A stretch of DNA of 64,000 bases from Bacillota bacterium (GCA_023436115.1 JAEZKQ010000031.1:62001-126000), one strand, 5' to 3'; positions 36,267-46,147 are shown, counted from the first letter of the stretch. Numbers and translations are program-made. The notes: generated by a model from the letters alone, not told the origin.

Positions 36267-39200
36267 TTATTTAGAGAACCGCTTCACCTTCTTATTCCGC
36301 CTCACCATAACCACTGACATAACACCAATGACCAAAACACCCGCCGCGATCCAAACAAGCACAGAAATGATGCCGTCTCCGCTGTCGGCTGAGCCAGCCT
36401 GCCAGACATCATCTGATAAATCAATGTGGTAATTGCCCAACGGTATATTTTCTTTATCCAGAGCAAGAATAACAAGGCTTCCATCTCCCTGCAAATCGTC
36501 CTGACTAATTTGCAGTTTAAATGTGCCCGCATTCATATCGATTTGTATAATCTCTCCGGACGGGAGCTGAATTGACGCTGTGCCTTTGGGCAAATCATCA
36601 ATATTGATGGTGGCAATGATAATGCCCGTTGACTCATCCGCCTGTATGGAACGAGGCTTTAGCGTCACAGTCGCGTTAGACACTGGGTTGGGTATCACAT
36701 GAGCATCTTTGTATGTAGCCGTCAAGGTCACGTCATGGTCTGGCATCATAAACGTCGTGCTGGCATTGCTGGCGTCTTCAAACGTGCCGCCACCACTGCT
36801 TATCCATCTGTCAAAAACCTTGCCGGACGGCGCTGCTTCCGCTGTGATGAATACCCATGTTCCCGCTTTATAGGAACCGCTGCCTGTGCCGCTTGCTACC
36901 GACAGCGAATAGACAGGCATCCATACGGCGTATAGCGTCACCGTCGTGCCGTTCACTGATGTGAGGTTTGATACGCTCTGTCCGTCCGAATAGATGACCG
37001 CGCCGTCCTCATCGTTTGCCCAGCCCGCAAATGTGTAGCCCGTCCGATAAAAGTCGTTGGCTGTCAGCGCTTTCGCTACACCATAGGTATGGCGGCTTGA
37101 GGCAACGTTGCCCGTGCCACCGTTGGAGTCGTAATTCACGGTATAGGAGTTGCCCTTCCACACAGCGTATAGTGTCAGCGTTTCGTCGTTCTCGGCTGTA
37201 AGGTTTAACACACTCTCTTCATTTTTGTAGATGGTTGCGCCCTTAGAACTGGTTGCCCAACCCGCAAAGGTATAGCCCGTCCGTGTAAAGCCGTTGGCCG
37301 TGAGCGTTTTTGCCTCGTCATAGGTGTGACGGCTCGAAGCGGTATTGCCCGAGCCGCCGTTGGCATCATAGTTGACCGTGTAGGTATTAGCCCTCCACAC
37401 GGCGTACAGTGTCAACGCCGCGCCATCCTCCGATGTGAGGTTTGATACGCTCTGTCCGTCCGAATAGATGACCGCGCCGTCCGCATCGTCTGCCCAGCCC
37501 ACAAATGTGTAGCCCGTCTTTGCAAAGCCGTTGGCCGTCAACGCTTTCGCTACGCCATAGGTATGACGGCTTGAGGCGACGTTGCCCATGCCACCGTTGG
37601 CGTCATAGCTGACCGTGTAGGTGTGCGGTGTCCACACAGCGTATAGTGTTACCACACCGCCGTCTTCCTGTGTGAGGTTTGATGCGCTCTGTCCGTCGGA
37701 ATACAGGGCCGTACCGCGTGCACTGGCTGCCCAACCCGCAAAGGTATAGCCCTGCCGTGCAAAGCCGTTGGTCGTCAGCGTTTTTGCAGCATCGTAGGTG
37801 TGGCTGCTCGAAGCGGTCCTACCCGATCCGCCGTTGGCATCATATTTGACCGTGTAGGTATTAGCCCTCCACACGGCGTACAGTGTCAACGCCGCGCCAT
37901 CCTCCGATGTAAGGTTTGATACGCTCTGTCCATCCGTATAAACGACCTCACCGGCCGTCTCGGTTGCCCAGCCCATAAAGGTGTAGCCCGTCTTTGCAAA
38001 AACGTTGGCCGTGAGCCTTTTTGCCTCGTCATAGGCGTGGCGGCTCGAAGCGGTCCTGCCCGAGCCGCCGTTGGCATTATACTTGACTGTGTAGGTGTTA
38101 GCCCTCCACACGGCGTACAGCGTCACCGCACCGCTGTCTTCCGGTGTGAGGTTTGATACGCTCTGTTCGTCGGAATACAGGGCCGTACCGCCCGCACTGG
38201 TTGCCCAGCCCGAAAAGGTATAGCCCGTCCGTGCAAAGCCGTTGGCCGTGAGCGTTTTTGCCTCGTCGTAGGTATAACTGCTCGAATCGGTGCGGCCCGT
38301 GCCGCCGTTGGCATCGTAGTTGACCGTGTAGGTGTGCGGGGTCCACACGGCGTACAGCGTCACCCTCGTACCGTTTACCGACGCAAGATTACTCACGCTC
38401 TCTTCATCCGTATAGACGGCTGTGCCATAGGCACTGGTCGCCCAGCCCATAAAAGTGTAGCCAGTCCGTGCAAAGCCGTTGGCCGTAAGCGTTTTTGCCT
38501 CGTCGTAGGTGTGGCTGCTGGGGGCGGTGCGGCCAGAGCCGCCGTTGGCGTTATAGTCGATCGTGTAGATGTTGGCCGTCCACACGGCGTACAGCGTTAC
38601 CGACACGCCGTCTTCCGGTGTGAGGTTTAATACGCTGTCTTCATCCGTATAGATGGCTGCTCCGCCCGCACTGGTTGCCCAGCCCGCAAACGTGTAGCCA
38701 GTCCGTGCAAAGCCGTTAGCCGTCAATGTTTTTGCCTCGTCGTAGGTGTGGGTGCTGGGGGCAGTGCTGCCCGTCCCGCCGTTGTCATCGTAACTGACCG
38801 TGTAGGTGTGCGGCGTCCAAGTCGCGTATAGCGTCACCGTCGCGCCGTCCTCCGACGCAAGGTTTGATACGCTCATTTTATCTGTATACACAGCTGTGCC
38901 GTCCACCTCGGTTGCCCAGCCCGCGAAAGTATATCCCACTCGAGTGAACCCGTTTGCCGTCAGCGTTTTCGCAGCATCATAGGTATGGCTGCTGAGGGCA
39001 GTGCTGCCCGAGCCGCCGTTGGCATCGTAATTGACCGTATAGGTGTGCGGCGTCCAGACCGCATAAAGCGTCACCACCGCGCCGGCCCCTGACGCAAGGT
39101 TTGATACGCTCTCCTCATCCGCATAGACGGCTGTACCGCCCTCACTGGTTGCCCAGCCCGCAAAAGTATATCCCACTCGGGTGAAGCCGTTGGCTGTCAG

Positions 39201-41144
39201 CGTTTTCGCAGCATCGTAGGTATGGCTGCTGAGGGCAGTGCTGCCCGTCCCGCCGTTGGCATCGTACTGAACGGTGTAGGAGTTCGGCCTCCATATGGCA
39301 TACAGCGTCACGATTATACCGTCTATCGACGACAGGTTGGTCACGCTTTGCCCATTGGTATAGACGACTGTTCCACCCGCCTCAGTTGCCCAACCCACAA
39401 AGGTGTAACCTGTCTTTGTAAACCCATTAGGCGTAAGAGGCTTTGCCTCATCGTAGGTGTGGATGCTTGAAGCGGTGCTGCCTGTGCCGCCGTTAGCGTT
39501 GTAGCTGATTTTGTAGGTGTACGGCTTCCACACCGCGTATAGCGTTGTATCGTCGAGAAGAGTTAACGTGCTGCCCACGCTATAGCCGGTGCCCTCTTTG
39601 TTCGCTGCCGTGTTCCAGCCGGAGAATGTATAGCCAGTGCGATTTAATGAGCCACGGTATGCCACAGATACGCTTGTACCGATGTGCTGGGTGACTGGCG
39701 AAGGTGCCGTACCGCTCCCGTTATTCGCATTGTAAGAATGCGTATACAGCCGCAGGTACGCACCAAAATTGCCGCTCCATGGCACCGGTATGCCATAAGC
39801 CGCCTTATCTGCAATATGTCCGGAGACAGTATGATGCGTATGTGTGGTTGTGGTGGGGGTGACACAGCTGTTGTTCCTAAGAAACAACGCTGCCGTGTTG
39901 GTCATTTCCAGCGTAACAACCGCCTCTGAGTTGGCCCCTTTGCCGACATCGTTTGCTCCCGGCCCTGCCTGCGCGAACACCACACCGCCCGACAGAATCA
40001 CAGCGCCGTTGCCATAGGAACCGATGCCCGGACTCCCGCCTGTAGCGTAGTCGTCGCCTTTGGCCGTCACTATACCGCCGCTGATTGTAATGATACCGGC
40101 GCTGCCATTGGCACTGCCGCCGATACCGGCGCCGCATCTTCTGCCAGTAGCTGTAATGATGCCGCCGCTGATGGTGATATTACCACCATCGCCGCTGAGG
40201 CCGCCGCCAATGCCCGCGCCGCCCCAGTCAGCACTCCCCGAGCCCGCGGCCGTCACTGTGCCGCCGCTGATGGTGATATTGCCGCCTGCGCCGCCATTGC
40301 CGCCGCCGATGCCCGAAGCGTAGTCGCCGCCCGTCGCCTTGATTGTACCGCCCTTGATGGTGATATTTCCGCCATCGCCTTTATCACCGCCGCCAATGCC
40401 CGCGCCGTAGTACCCGCCTGTGGCATTCACCTTGCCATCGTTGATGGTGATGGTACCACCGTCGCCAAAATACCCGCTACCAATGCCTGCGCCAGCACTG
40501 TTGCCTTGGGCATTCACTGTACCGCCGTTGATAGTAATGGTACCGCCATCGTCATTTAGCCATCCACTGCCGATGCCTGAGCCGTCGTCCCCGCCGGAGG
40601 CATTCACCGTGCCGCCGTTGATGGTGATGGTTCCACCGTTGCAAAAAGACCCGCTGCCTATGGCGGCAGCTTCGCGTCCGCCATAGGCCTTCACCGTTCC
40701 ACCGTTGATAGTAATGGTTCCCGCTGTGTTATGCTTTGCGCTGCCGATGCCAGCACAATAATTACTTCCGGTGGAATCCAGGGTACCCGTACCACCCGCC
40801 TGCCCATAAATGGTCAGGCGATTGGAACCGGTGACGACGATGCCTGCATTGTCACTGCTTGCGGTCACTTTGAGTGTCTTGCCATCAACCAGAATCAATT
40901 TTGCGTCGCCGCTTACCGTGATGGTGCCTGTTCGTATTACGTCGGCGTTAACCACGTACCAACCATTGGATAACGTGGCGGTACTGGCAAGAATGGGGGT
41001 AACGGTCAACGCTCCGGTTGTTTGGGTGTCGCCGTTTTCATCGATATAGGTGTATCCATCATCCGCCAGAGCAGTCAGAGAAGAAGGCAAACATAGAAAG
41101 AAAAATATAATGGCGAAAAATAGGAGTGTGAGCTTATTTCTCAT
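36267..41144 (-). CDS. Giant surface protein with beta-helix and InlB B-type repeats
   Basis: A 1625-residue secreted protein. ATG 41144 lies five bases after GGAGG and opens a signal peptide (MRNKLTLLFFAIIFFFLCLP). A carbohydrate-like beta-helix part follows with eight ~29-residue repeats of the form GGTITINGGTV. Then come one short and eleven full InlB B-type (Listeria-Bacteroides) repeats of 79 residues (YTVNYDANGG ... GYTFAGWAT ... TLYAVW), one more bacterial repeat, a ~150-residue stalk and a C-terminal span with a basic tail (VRRNKKVKRFSK). I see no LPXTG signal. Probably a membrane-anchored adhesin. Confidence 0.85.
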   Translation of the reverse strand: MRNKLTLLFFAIIFFFLCLPSSLTALADDGYTYIDENGDTQTTGALTVTPILASTATLSNGWYVVNADVIRTGTITVSGDAKLILVDGKTLKVTASSDNAGIVVTGSNRLTIYGQAGGTGTLDSTGSNYCAGIGSAKHNTAGTITINGGTVKAYGGREAAAIGSGSFCNGGTITINGGTVNASGGDDGSGIGSGWLNDDGGTITINGGTVNAQGNSAGAGIGSGYFGDGGTITINDGKVNATGGYYGAGIGGGDKGDGGNITIKGGTIKATGGDYASGIGGGNGGAGGNITISGGTVTAAGSGSADWGGAGIGGGLSGDGGNITISGGIITATGRRCGAGIGGSANGSAGIITISGGIVTAKGDDYATGGSPGIGSYGNGAVILSGGVVFAQAGPGANDVGKGANSEAVVTLEMTNTAALFLRNNSCVTPTTTTHTHHTVSGHIADKAAYGIPVPWSGNFGAYLRLYTHSYNANNGSGTAPSPVTQHIGTSVSVAYRGSLNRTGYTFSGWNTAANKEGTGYSVGSTLTLLDDTTLYAVWKPYTYKISYNANGGTGSTASSIHTYDEAKPLTPNGFTKTGYTFVGWATEAGGTVVYTNGQSVTNLSSIDGIIVTLYAIWRPNSYTVQYDANGGTGSTALSSHTYDAAKTLTANGFTRVGYTFAGWATSEGGTAVYADEESVSNLASGAGAVVTLYAVWTPHTYTVNYDANGGSGSTALSSHTYDAAKTLTANGFTRVGYTFAGWATEVDGTAVYTDKMSVSNLASEDGATVTLYATWTPHTYTVSYDDNGGTGSTAPSTHTYDEAKTLTANGFARTGYTFAGWATSAGGAAIYTDEDSVLNLTPEDGVSVTLYAVWTANIYTIDYNANGGSGRTAPSSHTYDEAKTLTANGFARTGYTFMGWATSAYGTAVYTDEESVSNLASVNGTRVTLYAVWTPHTYTVNYDANGGTGRTDSSSYTYDEAKTLTANGFARTGYTFSGWATSAGGTALYSDEQSVSNLTPEDSGAVTLYAVWRANTYTVKYNANGGSGRTASSRHAYDEAKRLTANVFAKTGYTFMGWATETAGEVVYTDGQSVSNLTSEDGAALTLYAVWRANTYTVKYDANGGSGRTASSSHTYDAAKTLTTNGFARQGYTFAGWAASARGTALYSDGQSASNLTQEDGGVVTLYAVWTPHTYTVSYDANGGMGNVASSRHTYGVAKALTANGFAKTGYTFVGWADDADGAVIYSDGQSVSNLTSEDGAALTLYAVWRANTYTVNYDANGGSGNTASSRHTYDEAKTLTANGFTRTGYTFAGWATSSKGATIYKNEESVLNLTAENDETLTLYAVWKGNSYTVNYDSNGGTGNVASSRHTYGVAKALTANDFYRTGYTFAGWANDEDGAVIYSDGQSVSNLTSVNGTTVTLYAVWMPVYSLSVASGTGSGSYKAGTWVFITAEAAPSGKVFDRWISSGGGTFEDASNASTTFMMPDHDVTLTATYKDAHVIPNPVSNATVTLKPRSIQADESTGIIIATINIDDLPKGTASIQLPSGEIIQIDMNAGTFKLQISQDDLQGDGSLVILALDKENIPLGNYHIDLSDDVWQAGSADSGDGIISVLVWIAAGVLVIGVMSVVMVRRNKKVKRFSK
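36918..39525 (-). repeat. Eleven 237-bp tandem coding repeats
   Basis: The DNA of the repeat protein shows eleven consecutive units of 237 bp (79 codons) encoding the InlB B-type repeats. Several units share long identical stretches, for example the segment encoding KTLTANGFARTGYTF. Boundaries are approximate. Copy number could vary by recombination. Confidence 0.8.
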
Positions 41145-41346
41145 GGTAACCTCCATAGTGGAACAGGCATTAAAAAAACAATTTTCAGCGCATTAAAAAG
41201 ATGCAATAATCGTCATCATCCACATATAACTTCATATAATATATTGTATTCATATAATGGGTTTGTCACAATGTACGAAAGTACAGTCTCCTGGTATAAA
41301 ACGACAAATAGTGTGACCTGCCCCCTGTTTTCGCACATTCAGAATG

Positions 41347-42145
41347 TTAGGAATCACCTGAAATCTTTAGCGCATATTCAGCTGGCGTCAGGTTATCCAA
41401 TGACATGTGTGGCCGAATGTGGTTGTACCTCCAGCCGCCAGTCTTTGATGATTTCCTTCGCTTCGGATAGGTTTCTGAACCAGTGCTGATCTAGACACTC
41501 TGCCCGGAACTTTCCGTTAAAGCTTTCTATGTAGCCATTCTGCATTGGCTTGCCTGGATCAATAAATATATGATCTACCTTATGGTCGTAAGCCCATGCG
41601 TTCATCACGTTACTTGTAAATTCAGAGCCGTTGTCTGTGAGGATCTCCTGTGGCATCCCTCGGAATATGGCAATCCTGTTTAGCACGGCGGTGACTTTCC
41701 GACCGGTGATGGAACTGTCCACCTCCAACGCAAGACATTCTCTGGTGACTTCATCAATGACGGTCAGCACTCGAATATTTGACCCGTAGCGTGTCCTATC
41801 AGTGACAAAATCCATTGACCACCGGGCATTTGCTTCCGCTATTGCCCTATCCGGCATGCCTCTCTTTTCGTAGTTTTTCTTTTTACTCCTCTTTTTAAGT
41901 GCTAGGCCAGCGGCTTTATACAGCCGGTACGTCCTTTTATGATTAATCTTGATACCTTCACGCTGCAGCATGATATGCAGCCTTCTATACCCGTATCGCT
42001 TCCAACGTGCAGACATCGCAACGAGACGCTCAGTAATCATTTTATCTTCGCCATTATCCGCCGGGATATATCGTTTGCTATTTTGGCTGATGCCAATCAG
42101 CCTGCACGCTCTACGCTCACTGATGTCATATTGACCTTGTATCAA
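41347..42145 (-). pseudogene. IS3-family transposase orfB, frameshifted near its end
   Basis: The DDE integrase core is recognisable: WSMDFVTDRTRYG (first D), ILTDNGSEFTS (second D), and GYIESFNGKFRAECL (E). The frame runs into a stop at 41393 after WRLEVQPHS. In the next frame the expected C-terminus appears as YNHIRPHMSLDNLTPAEYAL, ending at 41347. One extra base in the GG pair near 41430 explains it. OrfB normally is made as an OrfAB fusion by -1 frameshifting at AAAAAAC (complement of 42181-42187). Confidence 0.82.
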
Positions 42146-42174
42146 CGTTGCTATTTCGCGCTCAGCGGCAGGCT

Positions 42175-42438
42175 TTAGACGTTTTTTGAGATCACGTCCT
42201 TCAGAATCTTATTATCCAAAGATAGGTCGGCGACCATCTCCTTAAGTCTCCGGTTTTCTTCTTCCAGTTGCCTTAGCCGTTTGGCTTCACTGACATCCAT
42301 ACCGCCGAATTTGCTCTTCCAACGGTAAAATGTCTGCTCGGAAATCCCGTGCTCACGGACGATGTCGGCAGCTCTTTTCCCACCCTCGTGTTCTTTCAAA
42401 ACCCTGATGATCTGTTCCTCTGTAAACCGCTTCTTCAT
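42175..42438 (-). CDS. IS3-family transposase orfA
   Basis: An 87-residue OrfA. A helix-turn-helix (FTEEQIIRVLKEHEGG, then VREHGISEQTFYRWKSKFGG) is followed by a leucine-zipper-like coiled coil (RLRQLEEENRRLKEMVADLS). It binds the IS ends and oligomerises. AGGAG lies eight bases before the ATG at 42438. Its last codons contain the heptamer A-AAA-AAC, a classical -1 slippery site leading into the orfB frame. Confidence 0.9.
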   Translation of the reverse strand: MKKRFTEEQIIRVLKEHEGGKRAADIVREHGISEQTFYRWKSKFGGMDVSEAKRLRQLEEENRRLKEMVADLSLDNKILKDVISKNV

Positions 42439-42539
42439 GTTAATCACTCCTATTTTCTGTATCTTATCATATTGTGACTAACATTCCTATTGACGAAGTT
42501 TTTGGGGATCAGGTCAAAAAATTGATACTTTTGTGGATA

Positions 42540-42573
42540 CAAAAAAACCCCGAAAGTGGCTTCACAACGGGGT
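42540..42573 (-). terminator. Terminator of the split tRNA-Arg gene
   Basis: On the minus strand AAACCCCG and CGGGGTTT form a stem right after the tRNA 3' end (four bases beyond CCA), followed by a run of T. It is the original terminator of the host tRNA gene, now separated from its promoter by the integrated element. Confidence 0.75.
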
Positions 42574-42576
42574 TTC

Positions 42577-42621
42577 TGGCGTTCCCGGCGCGACTCGAAC
42601 GCGCGGCCTGTCGCTTAGGAG
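42577..42621 (-). pseudogene. tRNA-Arg(CCT) 3' half, displaced by the integrated element
   Basis: On the minus strand this reads the anticodon loop CTCCTAA, anticodon 3' arm GCGAC, variable AGGCC, a perfect T arm (GCGCG-TTCGAGT-CGCGC), acceptor 3' strand CGGGAAC, G, CCA. Upstream of the loop homology stops abruptly and element DNA begins. The missing 5' half (acceptor GTTCCCG, anticodon 5' arm GTCGC) is found at 61271-61309. Joined, they give a canonical 77-base tRNA with 7-bp acceptor and 5-bp anticodon stems. Confidence 0.88.
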
Positions 42622-42672
42622 AAAGCCGAACCAATTTTTACGATATATCTTATGGCATCATGTAACACCCTC

Positions 42673-42698
42673 AAACCCGCATTGCTATGCGGGTTTTT
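42673..42698 (+). terminator. Terminator-like hairpin inside the left end
   Basis: AAACCCGCAT (42673-42682) and ATGCGGGTTT (42687-42696) form a perfect 10-bp stem with a 4-base loop followed by TT. It may insulate element genes from chromosomal transcription. The rest of 42700-42879 shows nothing I can name. Confidence 0.65.
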
Positions 42699-42879
42699 GA
42701 CAACCTATTTGTTGTATAGCATCATGCAATATCTTGCGATTGGGGATAATATCTTGAGGTGTGCTTAGCAAACGCTTAGCTGAAATCTATTACTATAGGT
42801 CAATATTCTTTTGCTAAATGCTATAGCTTATGCCATAATGTATTAAGGTTATTGGTATATTATAACGAGGTAATGCTAA

Positions 42880-43077
42880 ATGGAGTTAAGCGAAGTAATT
42901 AAAACTGTACGTTTAAATGGGACTTGTTCGTGAACTTCACGTTGAATTTACATCGGTGAATCAATAGGAGAATAACCATATAAAACCAAAGCAAATTGCT
43001 CTTCATGCTTAATTGAGCTTTGTAAAAATAGAAATGTAAGATCTGAACAGATTGAGCTGCTTATAAAAGCAAAATAG
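42880..43077 (+). pseudogene. Decayed XRE-type regulator upstream of hsdR
   Basis: ATG 42880 after CGAGG opens MELSEVIKTVRLNGT, the usual start of small XRE regulators placed before hsdR. Its frame stops at 42933. The following pieces continue the family in shifted frames: RELHVEFTSVN, then after a TAG the segment ENNHIKPKQIALHA, then ELCKNRNVRSEQIELLIKAK ending at TAG 43075-43077. At least one deletion, one frame change and one nonsense codon have removed the gene. Its loss may leave the R-M operon unregulated. Confidence 0.7.
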
Positions 43078-43138
43078 ATACGCAGTCCTTGAAAAAGGGG
43101 TTAGAAATTACTATTCTATAATATGAGGAGATTTATAT

Positions 43139-46100
43139 ATGAAATCTGAAAAGCAAATTGAATTAGGCTTTATTCAAAAATTACAAGATTTAAAATACAC
43201 ATATAGGGAAGATATTCGGGACAAAGTTTCCCTTGAAGCTAATTTTAGAGAGCATTTTGAAAGATTGAACCGCGTAAAATTGAGTGATTCTGAATTTACA
43301 CGCCTTAAGGAAAGTATTATCACTCCGGATGTGTTTGCCGCTGCCAAAATACTACGAGAAATCAATACGTTTAAACGCGATGATGATACTCCGCTACAAT
43401 ATACTCTTGTAAACATTAAGAACTGGTGTAAAAATGACTTTGAAGTGATAAATCAGTTGCGCATAAATACAGACAATAGCAGCCATCGTTATGATGTTAT
43501 TATACTCATTAACGGTGTTCCTGTTGTTCAGGTTGAGTTAAAGACCTTACAAATAACACCCAAAAGAGCAATGGAGCAGATTGTAGATTATAAAAATGAT
43601 CAAGGCAATGGATACGCCAACTCGCTTCTTTGTTTTATGCAGCTTTTTATCGTAAGCAATGAAACCAAAACCTATTATTTTGCCAACAACTCAACAGAGC
43701 ATTTTTGTTTTGATGCAGATGAAAGGTTTTTACCGATATATGAGTTTGCAGATGAGGAAAATAAAAAAATAAGTAATCTGTATGACTTTGCAAATAGATT
43801 TTTACTTAAATGTACCCTGGGGCAGTTAATTAGCCGATATATGGTTCTTGTTGTAAGTGAACAAAAACTGATGATTATGCGTCCTTACCAGATTTATGCC
43901 GTGAAGGCGATTATGGATTGCATAGAACAAAATCGCGGCAACGGGTACATTTGGCATACTACTGGAAGTGGAAAAACTCTCACTTCGTTTAAAGCATCTA
44001 CACTTTTGAAGGACAATCCTGAAATTGAAAAGTGTTTATTTGTCGTGGATAGAAAAGACCTTGATAGGCAAACACGCTTAGAGTTTAATAAATTCCAAGA
44101 GGGCTGCGTTGAGGAAAACACAAATACCGAAAGTTTGGTTAGACGCCTTACTTCTGATGACTACAAAGATAAGGTGATCGTGACTACTATTCAAAAACTC
44201 GGATTAGCACTTGATGAGGATAGCAAACGTAACCAAGAGAAAAAGAAAAAAGGCGAACCCACGTTTAAAGAAAGATTAGAGAAGCTTAGGAACAAGAGAA
44301 TGACAATCATTTTTGACGAATGCCATCGTTCTCAGTTTGGAGACAACCACGATGCAATCAAGACTTTTTTCCCGAAGGCACAGCTTTTCGGTTTTACCGG
44401 AACACCGATTTTCGAACAAAACTCTACATACAAGCAGATTGACGGCACCGTGGGTTCCTACAGAACAACAAAAGATGTCTTTCAACAGGAGCTTCATGCC
44501 TACACCATAACAAATGCGATTGACGATGGTAATGTGTTGCGTTTTCATATCGATTATTTCAAACCGGAAGATGATAAGAAAGCTGCCAAAGTAGATTCGA
44601 AGGAATATAAAAAGGCGGTAGTTGAAGCAATCTTATCAAAACATGATGCAGCAACATATAACAGAAGATATAATGCGATTTTTGCAACGGCCTCGATTAA
44701 TGATGCAATCGAGTATTTTGAGCTGTTTAAAACTTTGCAAGAAGAATTCAAGAATAGTGGAGATAAAGAATTCAATCTTTTAAATATTGCCTGTGTTTTT
44801 TCTCCCCCGGCTGAGGGCAATAAAGATGTAAAACAGCTTCAAGAAGACCTTATGCAAGAAAAGGCCGACAATGAGAAGGAACCCGAAAAGAAAAAAGCTG
44901 CACTGAGAGCCATTATTGACGACTACACCCAGCAATATGGCACAAGCCATAGCATTAATGAATTTGACTTGTATTATCAGGATGTGCAAAAACGCATTAA
45001 AGACCAACAATACACGAACACAGATTATCCGCATAAAAATAAAATTGATATCACTATTGTTGTGGACATGTTGTTAACGGGATTTGACTCTAAATATTTA
45101 AATACACTATATGTTGATAAAAACTTAAAGCAGCATGGCTTAATTCAAGCTTTTTCGAGAACAAACCGTGTGCTTAATCCTACAAAACCATATGGTAACA
45201 TTATTGACTTTAGAGGGCTTGAAAATGAAGTTGACGCCGCTATCAAGCTGTTTTCCGGCAAAGAAAACAGTGAAAAAGTAAAAGAAATTTGGTTAGTTGA
45301 TCCGGCTCCTACTGTGATTAAAAAGTTAGATAACGCTGTAGCTGAGCTTGAAAAGTTTATGAAGTCACAGGGATTGGAATGTAAGCCGGAAGAAGTAAGC
45401 AATTTAAAAGGTGATACCGCACGAGCAGAATTTATTGATAAATTCAAAGAGGTTCAGCGGCTTAAAACGCAGCTTGACCAATACACCGATATAAAAGAAG
45501 AGCAAGCTGCAATCATTGATGAATTGTTGCCTGAGGACACTTTGCGTGCATTCCGTGGAGCTTATATTGAGACGGCGCAAAGATTAAAGGAACAGCAAGG
45601 TAAAGATATTACGAATAAAGCACCGGAGATTGAACAACTCGATTTTGAGTTTATTCTGTTTTCCTCTGCTATTATTGACTATGATTATATTATGTCGCTG
45701 ATTTCAAAATACACACAGCCCGATGATCCCAAGAAAGTGAAGATGACAAAACAAGAGTTGATTGGTCTTATATCTTCTACTTCTAACTTGATAGACGAAC
45801 GAGAAGATATAGAAGAATATATCGACACGTTGGAAGCCGGTAAAGGATTGGATGAAAAATCCATACGAGAGGGCTATCAGAAATTTAAGTTCGAAAAATC
45901 AGTTGAAGAACTAGCTGCGGTTGCAAATCAGCACGGGATTGAACCGACTTCATTGCAGGCCTTTGCCGATAAAATTATGAAGCGTATGATTTTTGATGGC
46001 GAGAAGTTAAGTGACCTTTTAGAACCTCTTGGCCTCGGCTGGAGAGATAGGACAAAAAAAGAATTGGAGCTGATGGAAGACTTAATTCCGCTGCTGAAAA

Positions 46101-46147
46101 AAGCTGCAAACGGACGTGAGATTGTGGGGTTAAAAGCATATGAGTAA
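43139..46147 (+). CDS. hsdR: Type I restriction enzyme R subunit
   Basis: A 1002-residue HsdR. An N-terminal PD-(D/E)xK nuclease (YDVIILINGVPVVQVELK, D and ExK near residues 120-140) precedes the SF2 translocase: Walker A TTGSGKT (near 280), DECHRSQFGD, GFTGTPIF, and the C-terminal helicase lobe with MLLTGFDSKYLN and AFSRTNRV. A helical C-terminal domain binds the methylase. It moves DNA and cuts unmethylated targets. The ATG follows GAGGAG. The stop overlaps hsdS by eight bases. Confidence 0.93.
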   Translation: MKSEKQIELGFIQKLQDLKYTYREDIRDKVSLEANFREHFERLNRVKLSDSEFTRLKESIITPDVFAAAKILREINTFKRDDDTPLQYTLVNIKNWCKNDFEVINQLRINTDNSSHRYDVIILINGVPVVQVELKTLQITPKRAMEQIVDYKNDQGNGYANSLLCFMQLFIVSNETKTYYFANNSTEHFCFDADERFLPIYEFADEENKKISNLYDFANRFLLKCTLGQLISRYMVLVVSEQKLMIMRPYQIYAVKAIMDCIEQNRGNGYIWHTTGSGKTLTSFKASTLLKDNPEIEKCLFVVDRKDLDRQTRLEFNKFQEGCVEENTNTESLVRRLTSDDYKDKVIVTTIQKLGLALDEDSKRNQEKKKKGEPTFKERLEKLRNKRMTIIFDECHRSQFGDNHDAIKTFFPKAQLFGFTGTPIFEQNSTYKQIDGTVGSYRTTKDVFQQELHAYTITNAIDDGNVLRFHIDYFKPEDDKKAAKVDSKEYKKAVVEAILSKHDAATYNRRYNAIFATASINDAIEYFELFKTLQEEFKNSGDKEFNLLNIACVFSPPAEGNKDVKQLQEDLMQEKADNEKEPEKKKAALRAIIDDYTQQYGTSHSINEFDLYYQDVQKRIKDQQYTNTDYPHKNKIDITIVVDMLLTGFDSKYLNTLYVDKNLKQHGLIQAFSRTNRVLNPTKPYGNIIDFRGLENEVDAAIKLFSGKENSEKVKEIWLVDPAPTVIKKLDNAVAELEKFMKSQGLECKPEEVSNLKGDTARAEFIDKFKEVQRLKTQLDQYTDIKEEQAAIIDELLPEDTLRAFRGAYIETAQRLKEQQGKDITNKAPEIEQLDFEFILFSSAIIDYDYIMSLISKYTQPDDPKKVKMTKQELIGLISSTSNLIDEREDIEEYIDTLEAGKGLDEKSIREGYQKFKFEKSVEELAAVANQHGIEPTSLQAFADKIMKRMIFDGEKLSDLLEPLGLGWRDRTKKELELMEDLIPLLKKAANGREIVGLKAYE

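Larger units (their letters stand above)
41314..42516 (-). mobile_element. IS3-family insertion sequence
   Basis: About 1.2 kb with imperfect terminal inverted repeats beginning TGACCTG (41314-41320; complement of CAGGTCA at 42510-42516), followed at both ends by a C-run. It carries orfA and a frameshifted orfB in the IS3 arrangement. I see no clear target-site duplication. It lies just beyond the terminator of the split tRNA-Arg gene. Confidence 0.75.

Noticed and set aside
36918..39525. Regular DNA repeats that could suggest a CRISPR or satellite array
   Set aside because: The period is 237 bp and in frame with one long protein; units encode InlB B-type repeats.
39222..40973. Plus-strand open frames of 80-90 residues opposite the repeat protein
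   Set aside because: They are repetitive mirror frames of the minus-strand coding repeats without ribosome sites.
41300..42530. Target-site duplication around the IS3 element
   Set aside because: The bases flanking the inverted repeats (GTG on the left, AAA on the right) do not match.
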